From Chloroflexota bacterium (GTDB lineage: Bacteria; Chloroflexota; Dehalococcoidia; JACPQF01): 37,842 nt of DNA. The notes under the pieces are model-generated. The model saw nothing but the letters and a program-made list of their open reading frames with translations, was not told the origin of the DNA and made no database searches. The first letter of the stretch is position 1. Every line of letters starts with the position of its first letter. Position numbers and translations under genes: made by a program. The stretch covers positions 1-37,842 of the forward strand of contig JACPQF010000096.1 of assembly GCA_016190625.1 (NCBI GenBank), read 5' to 3'. Shown piece after piece: positions 16,724 to 26,060 of the stretch.

Positions 16724-17245
16724 TTGGCAGTACGACCCATAAGAACCTACGGCGACCCAGTGCTCCGCCTGAAGGCGAAGCGGGTGGCGAAAATCGATAG
16801 CTCGATCCAGCATCTCATCGACGATATGATCGATACGATGCGGGCGGCGCCGGGAGTTGGCCTGGCTGCCAACCAAGTCGGGATTCCCCTGCGCGTCGCA
16901 GTCATCGAGATGCCGGAGCGCGAGGGGGTCATCACCCTCATTAACCCGGAGATCGTCAAACGCTTCGGCGAGCGCATCCTCGACGAGGGCTGCCTGAGCC
17001 TGCCTGGCTATGTGGGCGAGATCAAGCGGTCGGTGCGGGTGATAGTCAAGGCGCGCGACCGGAACGGGAAAGAGATCCGTCTGAAAGGCGAAGGACTGCT
17101 CGCTCAGGCTCTCGAGCACGAGATCGACCATCTGGATGGAGTGCTCTACGTCGACCATCTGGAAAGTCCCGATAAGCTTCACAAGCAGGAACGCCCGAGC
17201 CCGGAGGACACCCAGCAGGAGGAGGTGGCGAGCGAGATTGCCTGA
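16724..17245 (+). CDS. def: Peptide deformylase
   Basis: A 173-residue metalloenzyme that removes the formyl group from the N-terminal methionine of new proteins. All three family motifs are present: GVGLAANQVG (44-53), EGCLSLPG (88-95, metal ligand Cys90) and HEIDH (132-136, two His ligands and the catalytic Glu). The start is taken as TTG at 16724, with AAGGGAGG at 16708-16715 and 8-base spacing; this gives the typical N-terminus AVRPIRTYGDPVLR. GTG at 16703 in the same frame is an alternative that adds 7 residues. The end overlaps the following HD-domain gene by 8 bases. Confidence 0.95.
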   Translation: MAVRPIRTYGDPVLRLKAKRVAKIDSSIQHLIDDMIDTMRAAPGVGLAANQVGIPLRVAVIEMPEREGVITLINPEIVKRFGERILDEGCLSLPGYVGEIKRSVRVIVKARDRNGKEIRLKGEGLLAQALEHEIDHLDGVLYVDHLESPDKLHKQERPSPEDTQQEEVASEIA

Positions 17246-18158
17246 GACCCAGCCCGAGCTCGGTTTCTCCTCGCCAGATGACGCCTCAGGCCCGCACACG
17301 GTCAGAGGTGTTTTTCTGTCGGCGCTGGCTGCTCCCGGCGCTGCGGCGCGGCTGCGCCAACTGGACGCCAGCGGCCTATTGACGCAGGTCATACCGGAGC
17401 TCGAGACCCTCAAGGGAGTGGCGCAGCCCAAAGAGCACCACTGGGACGTATTCGGACACTGCCTCGAGACCGTGGCCGCCGTGGAGTTCGTCGTCGAGCA
17501 GGCCGGCGGCGACTGGCCGGAGACCGGGCTCGACATTTATCTTTCGCAAGCCACCGACGGCGAACACAGCCGGCTCGTTCTCCTCAAACTCGCCGGCCTG
17601 TTACACGACGTTGCCAAGCCGCAGACCAAGTTCATCGAGCCTCAGGGCAAGATGCGCTTCTTCGGCCACTCCGAGTTGGGAGCGCAGACGGCACGCCGCG
17701 TTCTCGCTCGCCTGGGATTCTCTAGTAAAGCACAGCAGATGGTCGGACTCATGATTGAGCATCACCTAAGGCCTCCTATGCTGACGCTCGATCCGAAGCC
17801 TCCCACCGACCGGGCCATTCGCCGTTTCTTCCGCGACACCGCCGGCGTGGGGATCGAGACCTTCCTCCTGAACCTGTCCGACCACAAGGCCATGAGGGGC
17901 CCGATGTTGTCGCCAGAGGAATGGCAACAGCACATGGACCGGACGCGTGACATCCTGAGAAGGTATCTAGCCACACAGCAGGAGACAAAGATGGCGAAGC
18001 TGGTCGATGGCGACGAGATCATGAAAAGGTTTGGCCTGCAGCCGGGTCCCATTTTGGGCGAGCTTCTCGCCGCGGTACGCGAGGCACAGGGTAGAGGCGA
18101 CGTAACCAGCAAGGAGGAGGCTATGGCGCTGGTGGACCGGATGTTCAGCCGGCCCTGA
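17238..18158 (+). CDS. HD-domain protein related to the tRNA nucleotidyltransferase C-terminal region
   Basis: About 306 residues with a metal-dependent phosphohydrolase HD domain. His and Asp of the motif are in LLHDVAKPQT (about residues 121-130), preceded by HHWDVFGHCLETV and followed by GHSELGAQTARRVL and MIEHHLRP, the further His ligands expected for the fold. The layout resembles the HD part of CCA-adding/poly(A) polymerase-type enzymes, but the nucleotidyltransferase head (GGxVRD) is missing. The start is most likely TTG at 17238, inside the end of def, with AGGAGGAGG upstream at slightly long spacing. Substrate unknown; co-transcription with def suggests a housekeeping role in RNA or nucleotide metabolism. 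Confidence 0.75.
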   Translation: MPETQPELGFSSPDDASGPHTVRGVFLSALAAPGAAARLRQLDASGLLTQVIPELETLKGVAQPKEHHWDVFGHCLETVAAVEFVVEQAGGDWPETGLDIYLSQATDGEHSRLVLLKLAGLLHDVAKPQTKFIEPQGKMRFFGHSELGAQTARRVLARLGFSSKAQQMVGLMIEHHLRPPMLTLDPKPPTDRAIRRFFRDTAGVGIETFLLNLSDHKAMRGPMLSPEEWQQHMDRTRDILRRYLATQQETKMAKLVDGDEIMKRFGLQPGPILGELLAAVREAQGRGDVTSKEEAMALVDRMFSRP

Positions 18159-18259
18159 CCCCTGTCCCCTGACCCCCATCTATGGTATGTATCTTGCATG
18201 TCAGCCTGTGAAATGCCGGGTCTGCCGCCGGGCGAGACCGGAAGGAGGGCTGATTATCT

Positions 18260-19669
18260 ATGGAGAAAACGGGCAGGCAGCGAAGCCAACACGCCAACGA
18301 TAAGGCTCTCGACCTCGCTATCATTCATCTAACGTTCGAAGGAATCCAGACCTTTGGCGGGGGAGTCGCCTCGGTGATCCGGGGGCACCTTGGAGCCTTG
18401 CCCCAGATTCACGCTAGACTGGCGCAGGAAGGCATCCGGGTCACACCCTATTTCGCCGAGATCGCCTATTCGGCAGACCACGAGCGCCGGGACCCCAAGT
18501 TCCAGGCGCAGGCCGAGGCTGCGATCAGCTCCATGGGAGGCAGGTTCGAGTATCTGGTCAACTATTCGCCGGGCGAGCTACCTCGCGGTCCTTGGGGGGT
18601 TCCCGACCTTGGCACCATCGATAACTGGAAAACGGCCAGCGCTTCCGGCGCCGCCTTCGCTTTGAATGTGGCGCGGCGGCACGAGGTGACGGTGATGTAC
18701 GGGCACGACACGATCTTCGCCCTCGCGCCTCTCTATGCCACTCTTCAGGAGGTGGCATTCGGCGCCGACTTGACGGGAATCTACGTGATGCACGCCACGG
18801 CCCTGACCCACGAGCTGCCGCTGCCGAATCCCGAGCGTCTCATGGTCGAGAGCGCGGCCGTGCATTGGGCCAAGGTCACTCCCCGCTGCAAGCTGGGTTA
18901 CATTAGCAAGTTCATGGCGCGCCACGTCGCCCTGGACTACGGCGCCAAACCGGAGCACCAGGTTCCCACCGGCAACGGCATCAATCCCCTCGATCTGATG
19001 TTCCGTCTGCGGACGAAAGATACCGTCGTCAAGAAGCTCGATGAATACGGTATCCCCACCGACCGGCCTCTCGTTTTCAGTTGGGGCAGAGCAGTTGAGT
19101 ACAAGCGATACGACGTAGTGCTGCAGGCCGCGGCGAAGCTCAAGGGCCAGATTCACCCGGTGATAATGGTCACGCCCCGGTGGGACAAGCTCGTGGACCT
19201 CGATCGCCAGCTCGGCACCAACTGCACCTTTGTCTTCGCCTTCGACCCCGAGCTTGTGGCTTGCCTGCTCCAATGGGAAAGAACGGAGGCGGCCGCCAGC
19301 CTCGCCTATCTCGAGCCAGGTGGCTTGACGCCGATGGAGACGCGTATGCACGCCAGACGTAGCGGCGCACTGATGGTGGTTTCCGACACGGGCGGCCTCG
19401 TCGAGCAGATCGCCGATGGGGTGGACGGGTTTATCACCGCCCAGGACGACCCTGAGGATGTAGCCAGAGTCCTGAAACGGATTCTGGACATGCCGCGCTC
19501 GCAGAAGGACAAGATACGCAAGGCGGGATTGCAGACCGTTCTGAACAACTACACCTGGACCAGTCAGATTCTGAAGACCCTCTCAGCGGTGGTGCCGCAG
19601 GTCGATCGAACAGCCGATAGGGTGCGAGACCGAATAGTTCGCGAGGTGGCTGCCAAACTTCCAGTTTAG
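18260..19669 (+). CDS. GT-B glycosyltransferase (glycogen/starch synthase-like, GT4/GT5)
   Basis: A 469-residue two-domain retaining glycosyltransferase. The N-terminal domain starts with IHLTFEGIQTFGGGVASVIR, where the glycine-rich loop resembles the donor/acceptor loop of starch synthases. The C-terminal domain has VFSWGRAVEYKRYDVVLQAA (about residues 273-292) and the E-x7-E type motif EPGGLTPMETRMH (about 351-363), then SDTGGLVEQIADGVDGF. The start is ATG at 18260, with AAGGAGG at 18242-18248, an 11-base spacing. A glycoside hydrolase gene follows after 15 bases, suggesting a shared pathway of storage or compatible-solute glucan metabolism. Donor and acceptor cannot be read from the sequence. 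Confidence 0.78.
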   Translation: MEKTGRQRSQHANDKALDLAIIHLTFEGIQTFGGGVASVIRGHLGALPQIHARLAQEGIRVTPYFAEIAYSADHERRDPKFQAQAEAAISSMGGRFEYLVNYSPGELPRGPWGVPDLGTIDNWKTASASGAAFALNVARRHEVTVMYGHDTIFALAPLYATLQEVAFGADLTGIYVMHATALTHELPLPNPERLMVESAAVHWAKVTPRCKLGYISKFMARHVALDYGAKPEHQVPTGNGINPLDLMFRLRTKDTVVKKLDEYGIPTDRPLVFSWGRAVEYKRYDVVLQAAAKLKGQIHPVIMVTPRWDKLVDLDRQLGTNCTFVFAFDPELVACLLQWERTEAAASLAYLEPGGLTPMETRMHARRSGALMVVSDTGGLVEQIADGVDGFITAQDDPEDVARVLKRILDMPRSQKDKIRKAGLQTVLNNYTWTSQILKTLSAVVPQVDRTADRVRDRIVREVAAKLPV

Positions 19670-19684
19670 GCTCACATCTAAGAC

Positions 19685-21961
19685 ATGGATAGACTGCAGG
19701 CGATAGAGCTGGGGCCGATAAGGCACGAGAAGACCGAAACCGGCAACGCTCCCCTCTACTTTCTTTCTGGAAAGAAGATGTACGAGATCGGGGCCATGAG
19801 TGGTGAGTATCCACCACTCGGCTGGCGGCGCCCGGGATTCCTGGTGGGAAAGAGACTGGCGGAAATCGGTCCAGAAGATCGTCCTCAACTAGCTGCCCAT
19901 TTGCTGGGCGAAATGGGCGGCGTCTGGTCTCACCCCATTAAAGTAGTCGAAAGCCTCTATTTCGGCATCATCGAGGAGGGACAGCAGACCTGGTCTCTGG
20001 TTGAGAGCAGGAAGTTTGTTAACCACTTTGCCTACGCCGATTTCCTTTTCGAGGTCGGGGGAATGTCGATCGACCGAAGGGATTTCATCGTCGAGGACGA
20101 GCCGGCCTTGTTTATCACCCTGTTCGTGCACAGCAATTTGGACAGGCCGGTCCGGCTGGGCGTTACCTTCAACGTCACGGTCAACCTTCGACCCAGTTGG
20201 TTCAGCGGCTGGCCCGAGGGCCCGGACGAGCTGCTCTATCGTGACGGCCTGATTGCCGCCTACGACACCAAGTGGCCGGATCACTGGGGGTTGGCTTTTG
20301 GGTCAGATGCGGTTCCGAGCGGGCACTCCTTTTCTTTGGCGCCGAACCACATCCATAAAGTGGGAACGCTGAGCTATCAGGTTCACGTCGAGGCTGGTGG
20401 CACAACTGAGCTTCACTTCCTGTTGGTCGCCGAGCACGAGCCGCCAGGCTATCCGGCGGCGGTACAGCGATTTCACAGACTGATGGACAAGAGGCAACAA
20501 CTGTTTGTCGACAAAGTGGACCATTACGACCGGCGCGTCTTCGGTGGCACCACATTGGAGTGTTCGGACAAATGGTTCGCCGATGCGTTTCACATCGCCA
20601 AGGCCAATCTATTGTGGCTCATTTCCGAGCCCAGGCCCTATTTAGGGCAGTACCTCTATGGCGGCATCCCTGAGTACGTCCAACTCTTTGGCACGGATAC
20701 CGAGTATGCCATTCCCGGCGTCGTAGGGGTGAACTTCCGCGAGGTCGCCAGAGAGAGTCTCCTCAGCCTCGCCCAGTACGCCGACATACTTTGTGGGCGG
20801 GTGCCCCATGAGGTGACCACCAACGGCCACATCTTTCACCCGGGGAACACCCAGGAGACCCCAGGATTTGCCATCGCCGCCTGGAATTACTTCAAATGGA
20901 CGGGCGACTGGCTTTTCCTGGACAGGGTCTACCCACTATGCCATCAAGGAGTTTTGGACTACGTTCTGGCTCACTGGGATATGGACCTCGACTACTATCC
21001 CGACGGAAACTCGATGGTCGAGCGGCTGGGGATGGGCAGCGAGAAGCTCGACTCGGCCTGCTATTTCTGCAAAGCGATCTATTGTCTGGCGTCAATGGCC
21101 GAGGCGCTGGGGCATCCGGAAGAGCGCGACCGGCATCTGGAGCTCGCCAATGCCCTTAGGGCCGCCATCAACGTCGACTTCTGGCAGGAAGAGGAGTCGA
21201 TGTGGGCGGATTCCATCACGGAGGAACACGCCCAGAAGTTGGATGGCCACTGGATCGTCGCCGTGCCGATGGAGACCGGCATTGCCGAGCCGGCGAAGGG
21301 CCTGCGGTCCCTCGATCGGATCGAGCGGGAGTGGGTGAACCAGTGGGGCATGGTCCACACGCGAGAGAAGGAGAACCTGGTTTGGACGCTTCCGACCGGC
21401 GTTCTGGCTTTGGCCGAGTTCAGGTACGGCAGAGGAGAGTTAGGAACGAAGCTTCTCGCCAGCATAACGAAAACCCTCAACCACGGCCCCCTAGGCACCT
21501 ACAAGGAGCTGATTCCCGAGGGCCTGTGCTTTGTCCAGTTGTGGTCTCCGGCCATCTTCCTTCAGGGCACCATCGAGGGCATGTTTGGGGTGCAGCCGCG
21601 AGCCGATCTGGATCGCGCCGAGATCGTGCCGGCGATTCCGTCTGACTGGCAATTCGCGCAGTTGAACGGTCTGGTGATCGGCGAGCATGTGCTGGATATC
21701 CGCTTCGAGCGTGGCAAGACCAGGGAGTCACTGTCTGTGACCCACTCCTCGCAGGGCGCAAACTTCCACTGCAACATAGGGATCTTCTCCGAGGCAGACC
21801 TCACGCTGGCGCCAACGGTCGGTCGGCCGGTAGGCAGAGGAGAGGAGAAGCGGGGCCTCAAGCGCGTCCAGCTCTTCGAAGTCGAACTGGAACCGGGCCA
21901 GAGGCTCCTGCTAAAACGCACGGGGCGCCGGGTCATCCTCAGCCGCCAATCTGCATCCTGA
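19685..21961 (+). CDS. Six-hairpin glycoside hydrolase (debranching/glucoamylase-like)
   Basis: A 758-residue protein with an N-terminal beta-rich domain (about 1-290) and an (alpha/alpha)6 barrel (about 300-690), the arrangement of glycogen debranching and GH15-like enzymes. Recognisable barrel stretches are YGGIPEYVQLFGTDTEY, TNGHIFHPGNTQETPGFAIA, YPDGNSMVERLG and GPLGTYKELIPEG; the acidic residues in these are candidate catalytic groups. There is no signal peptide, so it is probably cytoplasmic. It follows the glycosyltransferase by 15 bases without a clear ribosome binding site, so translation may be coupled. It ends exactly where the stop codon of a convergent small gene begins. The exact substrate is not determinable here. 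Confidence 0.75.
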   Translation: MDRLQAIELGPIRHEKTETGNAPLYFLSGKKMYEIGAMSGEYPPLGWRRPGFLVGKRLAEIGPEDRPQLAAHLLGEMGGVWSHPIKVVESLYFGIIEEGQQTWSLVESRKFVNHFAYADFLFEVGGMSIDRRDFIVEDEPALFITLFVHSNLDRPVRLGVTFNVTVNLRPSWFSGWPEGPDELLYRDGLIAAYDTKWPDHWGLAFGSDAVPSGHSFSLAPNHIHKVGTLSYQVHVEAGGTTELHFLLVAEHEPPGYPAAVQRFHRLMDKRQQLFVDKVDHYDRRVFGGTTLECSDKWFADAFHIAKANLLWLISEPRPYLGQYLYGGIPEYVQLFGTDTEYAIPGVVGVNFREVARESLLSLAQYADILCGRVPHEVTTNGHIFHPGNTQETPGFAIAAWNYFKWTGDWLFLDRVYPLCHQGVLDYVLAHWDMDLDYYPDGNSMVERLGMGSEKLDSACYFCKAIYCLASMAEALGHPEERDRHLELANALRAAINVDFWQEEESMWADSITEEHAQKLDGHWIVAVPMETGIAEPAKGLRSLDRIEREWVNQWGMVHTREKENLVWTLPTGVLALAEFRYGRGELGTKLLASITKTLNHGPLGTYKELIPEGLCFVQLWSPAIFLQGTIEGMFGVQPRADLDRAEIVPAIPSDWQFAQLNGLVIGEHVLDIRFERGKTRESLSVTHSSQGANFHCNIGIFSEADLTLAPTVGRPVGRGEEKRGLKRVQLFEVELEPGQRLLLKRTGRRVILSRQSAS

Positions 21962-22189
21962 TCACTTGTTGCCAGGATTGGTGGCCGCCCAGGCCTGGCT
22001 GGCAGCAGGGGGATTGATCGGCGTGGTGACAGTGATGGCGCTGGCGCTGGCGTTGGCGACACCCTGCGTCGAGCGTGGCGGACAGCCATTGTCGGAGTCC
22101 TCGGCGCGGGCGAAGGCGACAGCCTGAGGAATGAAAGCCGCCGCAGCCACTAAGGCTATGACGAGGACACGGAAGAGCGAACGCTTCAT
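21962..22189 (-). CDS. Small secreted protein of unknown function
   Basis: A 75-residue protein with a typical Sec signal peptide: MKRS, a hydrophobic core FRVLVIALVAAAAFIPQAVA and a likely cleavage near AFARA-ED. The mature part (about 45 residues) is rich in Ser, Thr, Ala and Pro, with a single Cys. The start is ATG at 22189, with a strong AGGAGGTG site 6 bases upstream; the open frame upstream of it has no such site. It has its own promoter at 22336-22363 and a leader of about 140 bases. It is not recognised as a known family. Confidence 0.75.
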   Translation of the reverse strand: MKRSLFRVLVIALVAAAAFIPQAVAFARAEDSDNGCPPRSTQGVANASASAITVTTPINPPAASQAWAATNPGNK

Positions 22190-22341
22190 TATGGCACCTC
22201 CTGGTCGATTGACCGCTAAGCTAGGCCCACTTCGCAGATTTGCCTCCCCCGCCTCGTCCTTCAACAGAAGGACCGCCTCACTCAGGTCTGTGGGGAACCT
22301 CCTAGCCGGGGGCCGATCCTTCTCCCCCTAAGTAGAGTATA
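22190..22341 (-). promoter_or_regulatory. Promoter and structured leader of the small secreted protein gene
   Basis: On the minus strand TTGACC (22358-22363) and TATACT (22336-22341) are separated by 16 bp. The transcript would start near 22329 and have about 140 bases before the ATG. The leader contains the hairpin GTCCTTC-TGTT-GAAGGAC and several GC-rich blocks. I could not match it to a known riboswitch class. Confidence 0.5.
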
Positions 22342-22407
22342 AACCAGCACTGGAGCAGGTCAATAGCCCAATTGCCTACCTGATGGTCCTAAGCGAGATG
22401 ATCTAGA

Positions 22408-25400
22408 TCACAATCTATGTATCTTCCGAGCAATGGTCTTCGCTCTCTCGACCTGAGGTTGAGCATGCAGACGGCTGAAAATCGCCCTGGCCTCCGCTAC
22501 AAGCGCTTTGGCCTTGGCGAGGTCGGCAGATAGTCCGCTTTCGGCGAGAAAGGTGGCCAGGTCGAGCTGTAATTGAGCCTTGCCGTAGGCATCTTCCAAT
22601 CTGTCCATGCAGGCCTCTGCCCGCTCGAGATACTCGCCTGCTCTTTGGTGGTCCCCTCTGGCCAGCCAAACCCTGGCAAGAGCCCGGCTCGCGTTTCCGA
22701 TTTCCTCGTAGCCGTCGGGCTGGGGGGCCAGGTCCAGCGACTCCACTGCTGCCTGTTCAGCCTCGTCGAGCAGGCCCTGATCGGCACAAGCGTCGGCTTT
22801 CAACCAGAGCAGCTCCGACAGTCCCGTCTTGTGGCCCAACTGGCGGAGGGCTTGCTCCGCCTCGGCAAAGGCCGCCATAGCTGCCGCTGATTCGCCCTGC
22901 TGCGCCTTCAACTCGGCCATCCTCATCGTGGCGCGGGCCGCATAGAACCGGTGTCCTATCTCTCGAGCCAGAGCGAGCGCCTCTGCCAGCAGCTCCTCAG
23001 CCTGGTCCAACTCGCCGCGGCGTAGCCCAAGCAGACCAAGGTTCAGGTCATTCTGAACGATGCCCTGCAGGTAGTGAATACTATGGCTTATCTCGAGGGA
23101 GCGAAGCCAATTCTCCCTCGCCTCCTCCCAGCGTCCGAGCGCCCAAAGGGCAGTACCCAGGTTGAGATAGTTCCATTCTTGCCGGTAAATATCCCCGCGC
23201 CCTATCCAAATTTGGAGCGCCCTCTCCGTAAGTTTTCGAGCGCCATCCCAGTCGCCCCGCAGAGACTGGATCTTGTAGAGGATGGTGCAAGCCTGAGCTA
23301 TTTCTTCCTCGTCGCCCAACAATTCCGCGATTCCCAGGTCTCGCTCCGCGTGACTCAGGGCGAGGTCCATGTCGCCGCGACGGGTGTAGATGACCGCCAG
23401 TTGGCCGTGGAGGTAGGCGCTTTCGACCGTCTGCAACGCTCCTATTCCGGCCAGACCCTGCTGGAGCTGACGCAGCGCTTCATCATAATCACCCAGTCGC
23501 TCGTAGGCGGCCGATAGCTCTCCCCTGAGCTTCGCGACTCTGTTACCGGCAAGCGGCGCCTGCGATTCGATGTCGCGAATAGCCTGTTTGAAGGATTTGA
23601 CTGCTACGCCGAATCGACCCAGAATAATGGCCATACGCCCCAGTCCCTCCATGATATCGGCCGAAAGCCCTGTTTTCAGGCCGTGCTTCTCGACCAACTC
23701 CCGCGCGGCGTCGAAATACCGGAATGCCTCTTCGCTAGCATAAACGGCGGCCGCCTGCCGTCCGGCCAAGACGCCATATTCCGCGGCTTTTTCCGGCCGA
23801 CCCCCGCGCGAGTAGTGGTAGGCCAGCTCGCCGAAAGCCATCTCATTGTCAGCGTCGCAGCGCGCCTCCAGGGCCTGCGCCACCCGCCGATGGAGCAGGC
23901 GTTTTCGGGACGCCGGCAGGCCGGCATACAGGACCTCCCGAATTAGCCCGTGGCCAAAGTCAATCCCCCCGTCTTGGCCCTGCGACCGCTCCCGCAGCAG
24001 GCCCGAGGCGAGCGCCATATCGACGGTTGAGGCCAAACCGGCCTCTGGGCTAGATGAGGCCAATCTGAGCAAAGAAGGAGAGAAGGCTCGCCCGATGACC
24101 GCCGCCACGGCCAGAATCTCCCTCGCCGTACGGGAAAGATGACCCAATCGTCGTTCCACAATCTGTTTGACGCCGGGGCTGATCTGCAACTCTTGGGGAG
24201 CCGCGAACCGCCACCTGCCATCTTCTTTCACCAGTGAGCCGTCTTCCAACAAGTGCCTGATGGTCTCGACGATGAAGAACGGGTTTCCCTCTGTAGCGGC
24301 GTAGAGTTTTCCATGGAGCTCGCCAGTAATGGTGTCAGAGCCAAGGAGACATCTCATCAAAGAGCCGCTTTGCTCCGGCGAGAGCCCGGTCAGAGCAATT
24401 AGTCTGTGCAGTTGCTCGCTTTCCATCTGGCTCAGGAGATCGGCTAGCTGCGGGCTTACCTCGGCAGAGCGGTAGGTTCCTAAGATGAGGACCGGTAGGT
24501 CCAGGGTGTGCCTCCCAACATATCGCAGCATTTGGAGAGACGCGGTATCTGCCCATTGGAGATCGTCGATGAACAAGAGCACCGGCGACAACTGGCTGAT
24601 GGCCGAGATGAGCTGGCGAACCGCTTCGAAAAGGCGCGTTCTTTCCTGGTCCAGACCGCCGGCGAGCTTCTTGGCGGAGAGTGGCTCGCCATAGACGCGG
24701 GCTAGCTCTGGCACGAGTGAGAGGAGTTCGACCTCATAGCCAGCGGTGGCCTGGCGAAGAACCTCGAGGTCTTGCCAGTTCAACCCGTTAGCGTAGTCCC
24801 TGATGGCGTCGGTAAACGGCTGGTACGGAGGGCGGCCTTCCTGCTGGTAGCAGGTGGCGGAAGCAACCTGAAAACGGTGAAGGCGGGCAAAGGCGACGGC
24901 CTCCAGAGCCAACCGCGTTTTGCCGATTCCCTGCTCACCGGCGAGAAGCACGAAGCGGCCCGGTCCACCCCGCGCCTGGCGGATAGTCTCCGTCAATAGC
25001 CTGAGCTCATGTTCCCGTCCGACCAACGGCGCGCCGGTAGCGATTGGGCGGCTTGCGGTTTGGCTGGCAGGCGCATCTTGCGGACGAACTGCCGATGCCA
25101 GCTCTCTTTGAATGGCACTCAGGCTGGCGATGAGGTCCTCCGCCGATGCGAAACGCCCAGAGGGGTCCTTGCGAAGCAGGCGCAGGATGACCTGCTCCAG
25201 CGACTGGGGAACAGCGGGGTTGATCCCCCGTGGCGATGGCGGCGCCTCGTTGAGATGCTGGTAAATTACAGACACGAAGTTGTCACCCGGGAACGGGCAC
25301 TGGCCAGTTAGCATCTCGTAGAGCACCGCACCCAGAGAATAAAGGTCGGAGCGTGCGTCGATTCGGTGGCCAAGGGCCTGCTCCGGCGAGACGTAGGCGG

Positions 25401-25920
25401 CGGTTCCGACCAGCACCCCCGCTTCGCTGAGATCGAACTGGTCGCCCAGGCGGAGCGCCAGCCCGAGATCCATGACCTTGACGCGAAAACCCGGTCTCGT
25501 GTTGCCGGTCCTCGACACCATTAGATTGGCTGGCTTGATATCGCGGTGGATGATTCCCCGGCCGTGGGCGTGGGCGAGCGCGCTGCCGATTTGAACCGCT
25601 ATCTCGATCGCCTCGGGAACGGCCAGGGGAAGAATCTGTCGAAGGGGCGTGCCGGAGAGGTACTCCATGATGATGAAGCTAAGGTCGCCGTCCTGTCCGG
25701 CGTCGTAAACCTCGACGATGTGGGGATGGTGGAGGACGAGCATGGCCTGGGCCTCGCGCTGAAACCGGGCCCAGGCGCCGCGGTAGCCGGCGAGGCCAGC
25801 GACCTTGATGGCGACAACGCGATTCTCCGCCAGATCGAAGGCCCTGTATACCGTGCCCATTGTGCCTTCGCCCAATCGCTCGTCAAGCCTGTAGCGGTCC
25901 CTAACAAGGCGACCCTCCAC
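22408..25920 (-). CDS. Serine/threonine protein kinase fused to an AAA-type ATPase and TPR repeats
   Basis: About 1170 residues. The kinase domain comes first: glycine-rich loop LGEGTMGTVYRAF, lysine in VVAIKVAG, catalytic loop HRDIKPANLM, DLG in place of DFG in VMDLGLALRL, and SPEQALG. An ATPase of the PknK/MalT-like type follows (VGREHELRLL, Walker A LLAGEQGIGKTRLA, Walker B-like PVLLFIDDLQWAD). The last 450 residues or so are tetratricopeptide repeats. There is no transmembrane helix or C-terminal HTH, so it is probably a cytosolic signalling scaffold. The start is GTG at 25920, with AAGGAGG 8 bases upstream; the in-frame ATG at 25965 has no good site. It is divergent from a response regulator gene. 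Confidence 0.88.
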   Translation of the reverse strand: MEGRLVRDRYRLDERLGEGTMGTVYRAFDLAENRVVAIKVAGLAGYRGAWARFQREAQAMLVLHHPHIVEVYDAGQDGDLSFIIMEYLSGTPLRQILPLAVPEAIEIAVQIGSALAHAHGRGIIHRDIKPANLMVSRTGNTRPGFRVKVMDLGLALRLGDQFDLSEAGVLVGTAAYVSPEQALGHRIDARSDLYSLGAVLYEMLTGQCPFPGDNFVSVIYQHLNEAPPSPRGINPAVPQSLEQVILRLLRKDPSGRFASAEDLIASLSAIQRELASAVRPQDAPASQTASRPIATGAPLVGREHELRLLTETIRQARGGPGRFVLLAGEQGIGKTRLALEAVAFARLHRFQVASATCYQQEGRPPYQPFTDAIRDYANGLNWQDLEVLRQATAGYEVELLSLVPELARVYGEPLSAKKLAGGLDQERTRLFEAVRQLISAISQLSPVLLFIDDLQWADTASLQMLRYVGRHTLDLPVLILGTYRSAEVSPQLADLLSQMESEQLHRLIALTGLSPEQSGSLMRCLLGSDTITGELHGKLYAATEGNPFFIVETIRHLLEDGSLVKEDGRWRFAAPQELQISPGVKQIVERRLGHLSRTAREILAVAAVIGRAFSPSLLRLASSSPEAGLASTVDMALASGLLRERSQGQDGGIDFGHGLIREVLYAGLPASRKRLLHRRVAQALEARCDADNEMAFGELAYHYSRGGRPEKAAEYGVLAGRQAAAVYASEEAFRYFDAARELVEKHGLKTGLSADIMEGLGRMAIILGRFGVAVKSFKQAIRDIESQAPLAGNRVAKLRGELSAAYERLGDYDEALRQLQQGLAGIGALQTVESAYLHGQLAVIYTRRGDMDLALSHAERDLGIAELLGDEEEIAQACTILYKIQSLRGDWDGARKLTERALQIWIGRGDIYRQEWNYLNLGTALWALGRWEEARENWLRSLEISHSIHYLQGIVQNDLNLGLLGLRRGELDQAEELLAEALALAREIGHRFYAARATMRMAELKAQQGESAAAMAAFAEAEQALRQLGHKTGLSELLWLKADACADQGLLDEAEQAAVESLDLAPQPDGYEEIGNASRALARVWLARGDHQRAGEYLERAEACMDRLEDAYGKAQLQLDLATFLAESGLSADLAKAKALVAEARAIFSRLHAQPQVERAKTIARKIHRL

Positions 25921-25997
25921 TTTCGCGCCCTCCTTGCCGGGCCATTCTAACATCAAGCTGGCCATGCTTCAACAGCGCGACAGGCGCAGGATCGGGC

Positions 25998-26026
25998 TTG
26001 ACAAGGGTCAGAACGAGTTGTATCCT
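25998..26026 (+). promoter_or_regulatory. Promoter of the response regulator gene
   Basis: TTGACA at 25998-26003 and TATCCT at 26021-26026 with a 17-bp spacer. It lies in the 140-bp gap between the divergent kinase and response regulator genes. Confidence 0.7.
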
Positions 26027-26060
26027 TGGCTACACCTGATCGTTGTGGAGGAGAGCAGAA

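Noticed and set aside
22190-22330. Cyclic di-GMP (GEMM) riboswitch in the leader of the small secreted gene
   Set aside because: GGCAAA and a TAGCGG-like segment are present, but the CGCAAAGCC core and the tetraloop-receptor arrangement are missing.
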